Source of the DNA: Patescibacteria group bacterium
GTDB lineage: Bacteria > Patescibacteriota > JAHJAL01
Assembly: GCA_018814055.1 (NCBI GenBank)
Contig: JAHJAL010000110.1
Location: 1 to 8,284 of the forward strand
Length of the DNA stretch: 8,284 bases
Reading direction: 5' to 3'
Shown in pieces: positions 1 to 6,196 of this stretch. Positions within the stretch are counted from its first letter, which is position 1. Each line of letters opens with the position of its first letter. A model generated the notes under the pieces. It did not search any database, had not been told where the DNA came from, and worked only from the letters and a program-made list of their open reading frames with translations. Made by a program: the position numbers and the translations under genes.

Positions 1-57
1 CGCCTTAAACAGCGTCGACTTCCCTACGTTGGGAAGTCCTACCAAGCCTATTTTCAT
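1..57 (-). CDS. ychF: YchF/OLA1-family P-loop GTPase/ATPase, N-terminal 19 codons only
   Basis: Only the first 19 codons lie in the window; the gene continues past the left edge. They encode MKIGLVGLPNVGKSTLFKA, with the Walker A/G1 motif GLPNVGKST starting at residue 7. This is the characteristic amino terminus of YchF, a universally conserved ribosome-associated Obg-like P-loop NTPase that prefers ATP. The ATG at 57-55 overlaps the TGA stop of the upstream propeller gene (ATGA, positions 57-54), so the two are probably translated from one message with coupling. The assignment rests on the N-terminal motif alone; another Obg/Era-type GTPase is possible but this exact opening is typical of YchF. 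Confidence 0.85.
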   Translation of the reverse strand, partial: MKIGLVGLPNVGKSTLFKA

Positions 58-1760
58 AGCACTTCACACTTAGAATAAGTTCTAACTCTTCCCTCAACAT
101 CAACAGAATATATATCAGCACATTTTTTTATACCCAATTCAACTATACGATTATGATTACCCACCAATTCACTCTGCCAAATATCCTTTATTTTATCTTT
201 TCGCCAGAATTTTATATCTCCCCCCGTATCAGCCGACGCAATCATAATTTTACCTTCGTTCTCCCGAAAACATACCTTGCTCACAGGCCTATCATGCTTG
301 CCCATATTTTCGTGAATCCATTCTACTTCTCCATTTTTCATGATTATGCCCCTACACACCGCCAATCCACCTTTCAACCCACCTGCTAAAACATAGTAGT
401 CTTCAGCATATCCTAAACACACACAATTTACATCCCCAATTCCATCAAATCGACTAACTCTCTCTAAACGCCAACCTCCAAACTCATGGCTAAATATCAA
501 TACTTCACCAGAAGAAAACCCATAAACTATATAATCAGTACTCCTATCCACCTCCAAACAATCCATGCACTTGGCTTTTCTATTTGATAAAAAATCTAAG
601 TCAATACTATTTAACACTTTATTTTTTTCAATATCTTCTTTACTATTTTTCACCTTAACAATGTCTGTAAGTGCCTGTTGGAATAAGTTAATTTCTAGGC
701 AATTCATATGCCTATTTAATACACCCTTCCTCAATTTATTCACTGATCCATTAAGATAGAAAATCCGATATGACGATCCATTACTTAAGGGAGTCACTGC
801 CTCCACCTCCCCAACATTCTTCCATTTACTACTAACCCACTTTCCAGCCAATTTCATGTACTCAGTCATATCAAAATTACCGTTTTTGCCCAAAGCTACA
901 AACTTATCACTACCAATTAGGAACACTGACTTAACCCTATTATCAACAGCAAACTCCTCTGACTTATCAAGTAAAGGATCATAAAAAAGAACTCCCTTTT
1001 CATGCCCCACCAACATCTTCTCATACCCTCTTAGATTTTGTATATACCCAAATGACATAACTTTTCTCTCACAACCACCCAATAAGTTAATTTCTTTATA
1101 TCGAAAATTACATCCTATTGACTTGAGGAAAAATAAAGATCCAAATCCACATATTTCATTAACATTCTTTAAAAACTCAGGGCTACTAATTTTGTTATTC
1201 ATTGAATCTCCAACTATTTCAAGCAAACGACCTAGCACAACCTGGTCTTTCTCATTTAAAACCTTGAAACACACATATTGATAATTAAATGAAACATAAA
1301 TTGATTCTTGCTCCTTCATACACTTTAACGCATTCAAAACTTCACCTTGCAACACCCATAGATCTCCTTCCACAATTATATCAATCTCCTTAAGTCCTTT
1401 TTGATTATCTTCTAAACACTTCTCTCGAAAGATAGTTGAAAAATCCAAACCAGTCTCATCCTTCATTTTCTTTCTTAATTCATCTTCATCAATCTCGCCA
1501 TCCAGTAACTTATAAATCAAACGGATAAAACCATTCATCTTCTCAATATCTTCACCTATATCCTCCTTCATTTTTTCATAACCTCCAGACACATATTCAT
1601 ACTGAGACTTTTTCATTAAATCACCAATATTACAAAGAAGCTGGATCATTTTTTTCAACAACATAGTACAATGGTCTTGCGTAAACTTTGACAATTTATT
1701 GGCATGCCCAGTACCATTATATTCTTCCCTTCTCCCTTTCCCATTCTCATCAAATTTCAT
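54..1760 (-). CDS. Degenerate histidine-kinase-like domain fused to a WD40-type beta-propeller (hypothetical protein)
   Basis: This 568-residue protein has no signal peptide or membrane segment, so it is probably cytoplasmic. The C-terminal part, about residues 230-568, looks like a beta-propeller. The clearest WD40-type blade is 488-521: it begins KHDRPVSKVCF, has an IASAD turn and ends GDIKFW. Weaker blades lie near 400-424, 440-470 and 535-563. The first 225 residues resemble a worn-down kinase core. There is a helix with H30 but no following E/D or Pro, then a second helix ending in a LLDGEIDED-like stretch (85-93). Next come GDLWVLQGEVLNALK (132-146), reminiscent of the HATPase N-box, VCFKVLNE (163-170) where the G1 DxGxG should be, and GFGSLFFLKSI (205-215) resembling a G2 box. 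ATP binding and phosphotransfer are probably lost. The protein is cysteine-rich, with about 16. The start is supported by AGGA 7 nt upstream. The propeller is fairly clear; the kinase-like reading is inference. Function is unknown. Confidence 0.8.
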   Translation of the reverse strand: MKFDENGKGRREEYNGTGHANKLSKFTQDHCTMLLKKMIQLLCNIGDLMKKSQYEYVSGGYEKMKEDIGEDIEKMNGFIRLIYKLLDGEIDEDELRKKMKDETGLDFSTIFREKCLEDNQKGLKEIDIIVEGDLWVLQGEVLNALKCMKEQESIYVSFNYQYVCFKVLNEKDQVVLGRLLEIVGDSMNNKISSPEFLKNVNEICGFGSLFFLKSIGCNFRYKEINLLGGCERKVMSFGYIQNLRGYEKMLVGHEKGVLFYDPLLDKSEEFAVDNRVKSVFLIGSDKFVALGKNGNFDMTEYMKLAGKWVSSKWKNVGEVEAVTPLSNGSSYRIFYLNGSVNKLRKGVLNRHMNCLEINLFQQALTDIVKVKNSKEDIEKNKVLNSIDLDFLSNRKAKCMDCLEVDRSTDYIVYGFSSGEVLIFSHEFGGWRLERVSRFDGIGDVNCVCLGYAEDYYVLAGGLKGGLAVCRGIIMKNGEVEWIHENMGKHDRPVSKVCFRENEGKIMIASADTGGDIKFWRKDKIKDIWQSELVGNHNRIVELGIKKCADIYSVDVEGRVRTYSKCEVL

Positions 1761-1767
1761 ACAATAG

Positions 1768-1771
1768 TCCT
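1768..1771 (-). promoter_or_regulatory. Shine-Dalgarno site of the propeller-fusion gene
   Basis: AGGA on the - strand lies 7 nt upstream of the ATG at 1760-1758. This supports that start codon. Most other genes in the window have no comparable site. Confidence 0.5.
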
Positions 1772-1780
1772 ATACATTTA

Positions 1781-1810
1781 CTTATATTCAAAACATGAAT
1801 TCTAAAACAA
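1781..1810. promoter_or_regulatory. Overlapping divergent promoter candidates
   Basis: The two divergent genes are separated by only 34 nt (1761-1794). On the - strand, TTGTTT (1810-1805) and TATAAG (1786-1781) form a -35/-10 pair with an 18-nt spacer. They would place the transcription start near 1775, upstream of the AGGA ribosome binding site. On the + strand, TATATT (1783-1788) would start transcription at about 1795, the A of the methyltransferase ATG, giving a leaderless mRNA. No Shine-Dalgarno site precedes that ATG, which fits. The two -10 boxes share bases, so the promoters may exclude one another. These are consensus matches read by eye; no good + strand -35 was found. Confidence 0.35.
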
Positions 1811-2583
1811 TATCCAGCCCTCAAAATCCCATCATCAAACAGATCAAAAAACTATACAAAAAGAAAGAACGTGCCAAACAGAAACTATTCCTCATTGAAG
1901 GAAAAAGAGAAATAACCAGAGCCATAACAAATTCCCTCGAAATAACTTCACTTATCATCTCAGACAAAAATCGTTCTCGTCTCAATATTACCACTAACAA
2001 CTGCACCCTCCAATCAAAACTATTTCAAAAAATAACGTACCGTCAAAATCCCACTGGCTTTCTAGCCATCTTCAAACAACCAGATATCAATATTGATCAT
2101 ATAAAATTTAGAAAAAAACCATTTATTCTAATTATAGAGTCACCCGAAAAACCCGGTAACGTCGGTGCCCTCTTGCGTACTGCTGACGCTGTCGGAGTAG
2201 ATTCAATAATAATCACCGATCCCAATGTCGATTTATACAATCCCAATGTCATTCGCGCCGCGTGTGGCACCTTCTTCTCCCGACCAATCTTCCTATCCGA
2301 TACCAAAAATACTATCAAAATATTGAAAACCAACAAAATAAAAATAATCGCCACCACCCCCGATGCAAAAAAACTGTACTATAATTTCAACTACAATCAA
2401 CCCATTGCCATCACCGCCGGCCGTGAAGATCAAGGACTATCATCCAAGTGGCTAAAAAACGCTGATTACAAAATAAAAATACCCATGCGCGGCATCGCCG
2501 ATTCATTAAATCTATCTGTATCTACCGGAATAATATTATACGAAGCAATAAAACAAATAAAATATTCAAAAAATACAAATTAG
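1795..2583 (+). CDS. TrmH/SpoU-family RNA 2'-O-ribose methyltransferase
   Basis: This 262-residue SAM-dependent methyltransferase of the SPOUT class probably methylates a ribose 2'-OH in 23S rRNA or tRNA. Residues 1-95 form the small L30e-like substrate-binding domain (FLIEGKREI at 32-40). Residues 108-255 form the knotted catalytic domain. Motif 1 is ESPEKPGNVGALLRTA (115-130), with N122 and R128. Motif 2 is ITAGREDQGL (206-215). Motif 3 is IPMRGIADSLNLSVSTGI (229-246), containing the S-L-N signature. The length is normal for the family, and all three motifs are intact. It is the only + strand gene here and is convergent with the terpenoid gene, overlapping it by 4 nt. The protein is unusually rich in Lys, Asn, Ile and Thr, matching its C- and A-rich coding strand. 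Motifs do not show whether it is RlmB, a RlmB-like enzyme or a TrmH tRNA enzyme. Confidence 0.9.
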   Translation: MNSKTISSPQNPIIKQIKKLYKKKERAKQKLFLIEGKREITRAITNSLEITSLIISDKNRSRLNITTNNCTLQSKLFQKITYRQNPTGFLAIFKQPDINIDHIKFRKKPFILIIESPEKPGNVGALLRTADAVGVDSIIITDPNVDLYNPNVIRAACGTFFSRPIFLSDTKNTIKILKTNKIKIIATTPDAKKLYYNFNYNQPIAITAGREDQGLSSKWLKNADYKIKIPMRGIADSLNLSVSTGIILYEAIKQIKYSKNTN

Positions 2584-4523
2584 TAATTATTTATAAACTC
2601 TTTTACCCCCGCCGCCTCCTCCACCGCCCGCTCGGCCGCCCGATCCAACCGAGTTAATCTACTCAAATAAAAATCAAAAAAACCGATTACTTTTACTTTT
2701 TTGATTACTTTTTTTGCCTCCCCGGTTGTCCACCATATTTTCTCTGAAATTTTATTGATCGATTTCTCCCAAAAAACCACTTCCAAATCACCCAAATCCT
2801 TCTTCAAATCAAAACTTTTTCTCAGTTTTCTTACCCCAAACCACTTCTCAAGACCAATCGCTCCTGCCGCATTGATATGTCCATTTCTCAAATCATCTAC
2901 CCAATCATGAGCGTCATCATTGAGCTGCCGAGCCACCAAATATAATTGGAAAAATTTCAAAAAATTTCTCACATCCGCCGGACTCCCTCCCGCTCCAGCC
3001 ACCACCACCAGAGGCCCCAGTCCATGGCCAATTGACTTATCCGCTATCACTCCCAAATCCCCAAAGTGGGGAAGATCTTTTTTGTATATTCTCTTACCAA
3101 TATCAATCCGACAATTATTCACCTCCCAACTATTGGCCGCTTCCATCCTGATTATCAAATCACTATGCATTTGTAACAACTTTTCACTACCCAAATCACT
3201 ATATACCCTGTGTAATTTCAAAAAACAAATATTCGCCACCGGCAACATCCAACTTTCTACCTCGTAATCAAGATAATTATCATATAACGTATACGCCATC
3301 CAACCATATATACTACCTCGACAAACTTCACCAATAAACTTCTTATCTACTTTCTTTACCAACGAATCCGCCACCACCTTTGGCAACAACCCAATCTCCA
3401 TATCCTCATCCTTCTTTACCATTTCATCCAAAAATCTCACACAATCCTCTCTCAAACCCTCACCTAGTTTCCCAAAATCCCGCCTAATATCATCAACTAC
3501 ATTTTTATAAAAATCAGCATACTTATTCTTTCCTGAATTTTGTACATTATTTCGTAGTATTATAAATTTCGACTTTTTTCGTAATTCGTCATTCGTCATT
3601 CGCAATTTACTCAAAGCTTCCAAACAAAACGCCGTAGTCAACACATCAGACCCCGCATAATACTTCCTCTTCTCCAGCGCCGGATCCAAACAAAATCCCA
3701 CTGCCGGCCACCAACCCCGATTCTGTCTTCCCACCAACCACTTTCCGCTTATTCGCAATTCATCTCGTCTCACCCCCATATTCAACAACGCTGTAATCGC
3801 CAACGCCGTAACCAATTCATTCCCCCACCCGCCATCCCTTGTCCGATTATCAAATAACCAATCAATCAGTATATTTTGATACCTGCCGTCATAAAACCGT
3901 GATAGATAATAGATTACCGGGAAATAACTCGGATAATACTTTGAACCCAGATCCTTATTTTTTATTTTATCTTCAAAAAACTCCATCAAATTAGGTAGAG
4001 TTATCTCGTTGATCTTTAACCAAAAAGCCACATTAGCATTGACCGCGACATCCACATCCAGCCATTTCTGGTCGAAATCCTGTGGTACCAACCAAGTCCG
4101 ATAGGGACCACCTTCCTTTTGTTCTGCCATCACCAATATATTGGTAATCTGCGCAAAATCTCCTGGTTTAAAAATATTTTTGTCACACAACTGCAACGCT
4201 GCCAGTACCACAAACGTATCATCCAGATCATTGGGCACCCGGTGGCTTTGATACTCTTTCGATTTCCTATCCCAATAATTAAACTGCCAGTTATCAAATT
4301 TCTGACCCACCAAGTATCTGCTCAATCCCCGCTTGATATATTCAACCTGTCCACCCGACACTCCATCCAAAATCATGAGTAACAAAGCATTGGCAAAAGT
4401 TGTATCATAACACCTCGATCCGGCAAAATCATCAATCTTGCTGGACGAAAACACCGCAAAACTACCGTTTCCTCTTTGCTTTTTGCCTATGTTTTTCAGG
4501 CCTTTGTCTATTAACTCTTCCAT
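2580..4523 (-). CDS. Two-domain terpenoid cyclase/synthase-like protein (class II-like barrel plus class I-like domain)
   Basis: This 647-residue soluble protein has two all-helical parts. Residues 1-305 resemble the alpha/alpha-barrel of squalene-hopene cyclases and protein prenyltransferases. They contain repeated helix-turn units, a QW-like RDGGWGNE (229-236), GWWPAVGF (270-277), and NDLDDTFVVLAAL (98-110), a match to the class II catalytic DxDD(T) motif. Residues 335-645 resemble the class I isoprenoid synthase fold. DNYLD (415-419) sits where the first Asp-rich motif belongs. RQLNDDAHDWVDDLRNG (532-548), about 120 residues later, resembles the second DDxxD motif or the NSE motif. The order, barrel then class I domain, matches plant-type beta-alpha terpene synthases. 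Substrate, product and catalytic competence cannot be read from sequence; the first class I motif has Asn at its second position. The gene starts 2 nt after the kinase stop, so it is probably co-translated. Residues 308-319 derive from a short tandem repeat. Confidence 0.7.
   Translation of the reverse strand: MEELIDKGLKNIGKKQRGNGSFAVFSSSKIDDFAGSRCYDTTFANALLLMILDGVSGGQVEYIKRGLSRYLVGQKFDNWQFNYWDRKSKEYQSHRVPNDLDDTFVVLAALQLCDKNIFKPGDFAQITNILVMAEQKEGGPYRTWLVPQDFDQKWLDVDVAVNANVAFWLKINEITLPNLMEFFEDKIKNKDLGSKYYPSYFPVIYYLSRFYDGRYQNILIDWLFDNRTRDGGWGNELVTALAITALLNMGVRRDELRISGKWLVGRQNRGWWPAVGFCLDPALEKRKYYAGSDVLTTAFCLEALSKLRMTNDELRKKSKFIILRNNVQNSGKNKYADFYKNVVDDIRRDFGKLGEGLREDCVRFLDEMVKKDEDMEIGLLPKVVADSLVKKVDKKFIGEVCRGSIYGWMAYTLYDNYLDYEVESWMLPVANICFLKLHRVYSDLGSEKLLQMHSDLIIRMEAANSWEVNNCRIDIGKRIYKKDLPHFGDLGVIADKSIGHGLGPLVVVAGAGGSPADVRNFLKFFQLYLVARQLNDDAHDWVDDLRNGHINAAGAIGLEKWFGVRKLRKSFDLKKDLGDLEVVFWEKSINKISEKIWWTTGEAKKVIKKVKVIGFFDFYLSRLTRLDRAAERAVEEAAGVKEFINNY
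3580..3608. repeat. Short tandem repeat (7-bp ATTCGTC unit) inside the terpenoid-like gene
   Basis: ATTCGTC occurs at 3584-3590 and 3591-3597, followed by a variant ATTCGCA at 3598-3604. On the coding strand this reads as GAATGAC-type units and encodes residues 308-319 (RMTNDELRKKSK), in the linker between the two domains. A related single copy lies at 3751-3766 and encodes RRDELRIS (252-259). Confidence 0.6.
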
Positions 4524-4525
4524 TA

Positions 4526-5923
4526 TTATTTTTTGCGTAACTTTCGAGGCAAGGAAATATAAAAAGTAGTCCCCTTATTTAACTGGCTATCAACATTTAT
4601 TGTCCCACCAAAATCATCCTCAATAATATTTCTTACTATCGCCAACCCCATCCCGATATTTTTATTTTCTCCTTTGGACGTAAAAAATGGGTCAAAAATC
4701 TTTTTGATATTCTCATCTGCAATCCCACAACCATAATCCTGCCAAACAAATAAAATATTATTATTGAATTTACCGGCAATCACCAAAATCTTCTTTTCTT
4801 CCCGCTTTATCCCCTCGTACGACTCGATTGAATTGGAAAATAAATTACTCACTACCTGATCAAAATGAACTAAATCACCATATATTTTCAAATCAGGTTC
4901 AATTATTAATTCTACTTCAATATCATTTCTTTTTACTTTATATGAAAAAAACTTCAAAACTTCCCTCATCTCTTTATCCACCTCAAACCATTCCTGTTCT
5001 CTTCGACAGCCAATTTTGTTTTTGAACGAACTAATAAAAGTCTCCAATTTATTTGCCGCGCTCAATGCTCGTTTCGAATACTGCATTATTTCCTTGATTT
5101 TTCTCTCTCTATTTTTCATCTTGTCAATATGATCCAGATTCAAAGAAATCGCTGTTACCGGATTTACCAGATCGTGCAGAATTCCCACCACACTCTTACC
5201 ATATTCCGCAAAATTAGATAACTGGGCAATTTTTTCCATTTGAGATTTTTTCAACTCCTTCGTTCGCTGCTCCACTCTCACTTCCAACAAATCCCTTTCT
5301 TTTTTGAGTTCCTGTTCTGATTTCTCCGCCTTCGACAAAGCTTTGAAAATCTCCCGATTATACAACCAGGAAACCAAAGCGATAATAATCGGAAAAATCA
5401 AATAGCCAACCGCAATCTCATAATCAAATTTAGTCAACCGCCACTTCAAATATGGCTCCGTAAATCCCTCAATCTGCAAATAAGATATCAAAAACAAATC
5501 CCCAAAAATCAACAGAAAAATCCACAACAAAAATCGACTATCAAATAAAATACCTGACAGTATAATCACAAAAGCAAACAACAACAATCCCATCGGATTT
5601 TGCACTCCTGCTTTCATTTCTACCAATGTCGCAATCACCAAAAACATTACAAAAAACAAGACGGAAACCAAGCCAATCTTGCCTATTTTGGACAACCAGT
5701 ACAAAAACACAAACACCACCAAAATCCCCGCCAACAACCACGGTGATTCCCCCTGATACTCATTACCCAAACGCACAAACCGTTCCAATGTCAAAGCAAA
5801 TGCTAGAAAAGAAATCAGTCCCGCCCCCAATAACATCACATTCAAAACTACCGACCGGCGTTCAATATGACGATCATTAGAATAATACGACACTAATTTG
5901 TCAAAAAAACCACCAGTATACAT
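4526..5923 (-). CDS. Membrane-bound sensor histidine kinase
   Basis: This 465-residue two-component sensor has six predicted membrane segments, at about 26-48, 61-79, 83-103, 110-126, 129-150 and 169-188. A coiled-coil signalling helix (195-232) follows, then the kinase core. The H-box is GILHDLVNPVTAISLNLD (247-264), with H250 as the phospho-acceptor in an HDLxNP context. The N-box DQVVSNLFSNSIE (355-367) has N360 and N364. The G1 box is DYGCG (396-400), the F-box IFDPFFTSK (409-417) and the G2 box NIGMGLAIV (422-430). All catalytic elements are present, so it should be active. There are no HAMP, PAS or large extracytoplasmic domains, so the signal is probably sensed within or near the membrane. 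Its likely partner is the response regulator encoded just upstream, separated by a 273-nt gap with a small gene and a hairpin. The ATG at 5923 has only weak AGAG upstream. Confidence 0.92.
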   Translation of the reverse strand: MYTGGFFDKLVSYYSNDRHIERRSVVLNVMLLGAGLISFLAFALTLERFVRLGNEYQGESPWLLAGILVVFVFLYWLSKIGKIGLVSVLFFVMFLVIATLVEMKAGVQNPMGLLLFAFVIILSGILFDSRFLLWIFLLIFGDLFLISYLQIEGFTEPYLKWRLTKFDYEIAVGYLIFPIIIALVSWLYNREIFKALSKAEKSEQELKKERDLLEVRVEQRTKELKKSQMEKIAQLSNFAEYGKSVVGILHDLVNPVTAISLNLDHIDKMKNRERKIKEIMQYSKRALSAANKLETFISSFKNKIGCRREQEWFEVDKEMREVLKFFSYKVKRNDIEVELIIEPDLKIYGDLVHFDQVVSNLFSNSIESYEGIKREEKKILVIAGKFNNNILFVWQDYGCGIADENIKKIFDPFFTSKGENKNIGMGLAIVRNIIEDDFGGTINVDSQLNKGTTFYISLPRKLRKK

Positions 5924-5934
5924 ACTCTAATCAT

Positions 5935-5971
5935 AAATATATGGCATTCTATTGTAAAATGCCATATATTT
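5935..5971. repeat. Perfect 14-bp inverted repeat (hairpin or operator) just upstream of the kinase gene
   Basis: The arm AAATATATGGCATT (5935-5948) is an exact reverse complement of AATGCCATATATTT (5958-5971), with a 9-nt centre. On the - strand it lies 14 nt after the small gene's stop and 11 nt before the kinase ATG. There is no U-rich tail, so it is not a classical intrinsic terminator. It could be an RNA stem controlling kinase translation or message stability, or a DNA operator with TGGCATT/AATGCCA half-sites. Confidence 0.8.
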
Positions 5972-5985
5972 CCGGCTTGCGACTC

Positions 5986-6099
5986 CTAACTTAGCCAGTA
6001 ATCGTATTCATCCACACCCAACCTGGCCCCGATCTTCTTCATGCTCTTTTTACTCCGTGACTTCTTACTAGTCAGTAATTTTCTCATCATCTTTTTCAT
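5986..6099 (-). CDS. Small basic protein, 37 residues, between response regulator and kinase genes
   Basis: This short gene starts at ATG 6099 and ends at TAG 5986. It encodes MKKMMRKLLTSKKSRSKKSM (1-20) followed by KKIGARLGVDEYDYWLS (21-37). The first 23 residues are extremely basic (12 Lys/Arg), and the tail is acidic and aromatic (DEYDYW). There is no membrane segment. The strongest support is an AAGGAGAG ribosome binding site (6115-6108) at ideal spacing, the best in the window, in a gap that would otherwise be empty. It lies in the same direction as the response regulator (97 nt downstream of its stop) and the kinase (62 nt upstream of its start). It may be a small regulator of the two-component system or a nucleic-acid-binding peptide. 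I do not recognise the family. Confidence 0.65.
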   Translation of the reverse strand: MKKMMRKLLTSKKSRSKKSMKKIGARLGVDEYDYWLS

Positions 6100-6107
6100 A
6101 TTCTTGA

Positions 6108-6115
6108 CTCTCCTT
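6108..6115 (-). promoter_or_regulatory. Strong Shine-Dalgarno site of the 37-residue gene
   Basis: AAGGAGAG on the - strand ends 8 nt before the ATG at 6099. It is a near-perfect anti-16S match and the main reason to accept the small gene as translated. Confidence 0.7.
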
Positions 6116-6160
6116 TATTTATACCAATAAAAACATTGACTCCGACCCATCAGTTCAACC

Positions 6161-6190
6161 TTAACAATAAGAAATTAATTTTAACTTAAG
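6161..6190. promoter_or_regulatory. Candidate response-regulator binding direct repeats
   Basis: TTAACAATAAG (6161-6171) and TTAACTTAAG (6181-6190) are direct repeats starting exactly 20 bp apart, around an AT-rich palindrome AAATTAATTT (6172-6181). OmpR/PhoB-family regulators bind direct repeats on one face of the helix. This site lies just downstream of such a regulator gene and upstream of the small gene and kinase. The sequence is very AT-rich, so chance is a serious alternative. Confidence 0.25.
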
Positions 6191-6196
6191 ACAGTA

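Noticed and set aside
2920..3267. 115-residue open frame on the + strand, and similar ones at 4119-4382, 5626-5880 and 7763-8038
   Set aside because: They lie antisense to well-supported genes. Their Pro/Thr/Ser/His-rich make-up is what the C-rich complementary strand would give, and no domain is recognisable.
4044..4058. Second DxDD-like segment LDVDV (residues 155-159) in the terpenoid-like protein
   Set aside because: The fourth position is Val and the following residues do not match DxDDTA. The DLDDT at 99-103 is the better candidate.
5935..5971. Intrinsic terminator
   Set aside because: The stem is AT-rich with only three G:C pairs, and no run of U follows on either strand.
6118..6126. 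Extended -10 promoter TGGTATAAA upstream of the 37-residue gene
   Set aside because: It would start transcription near 6111, inside the ribosome binding site, and has no usable -35. A promoter further upstream or read-through is more likely.
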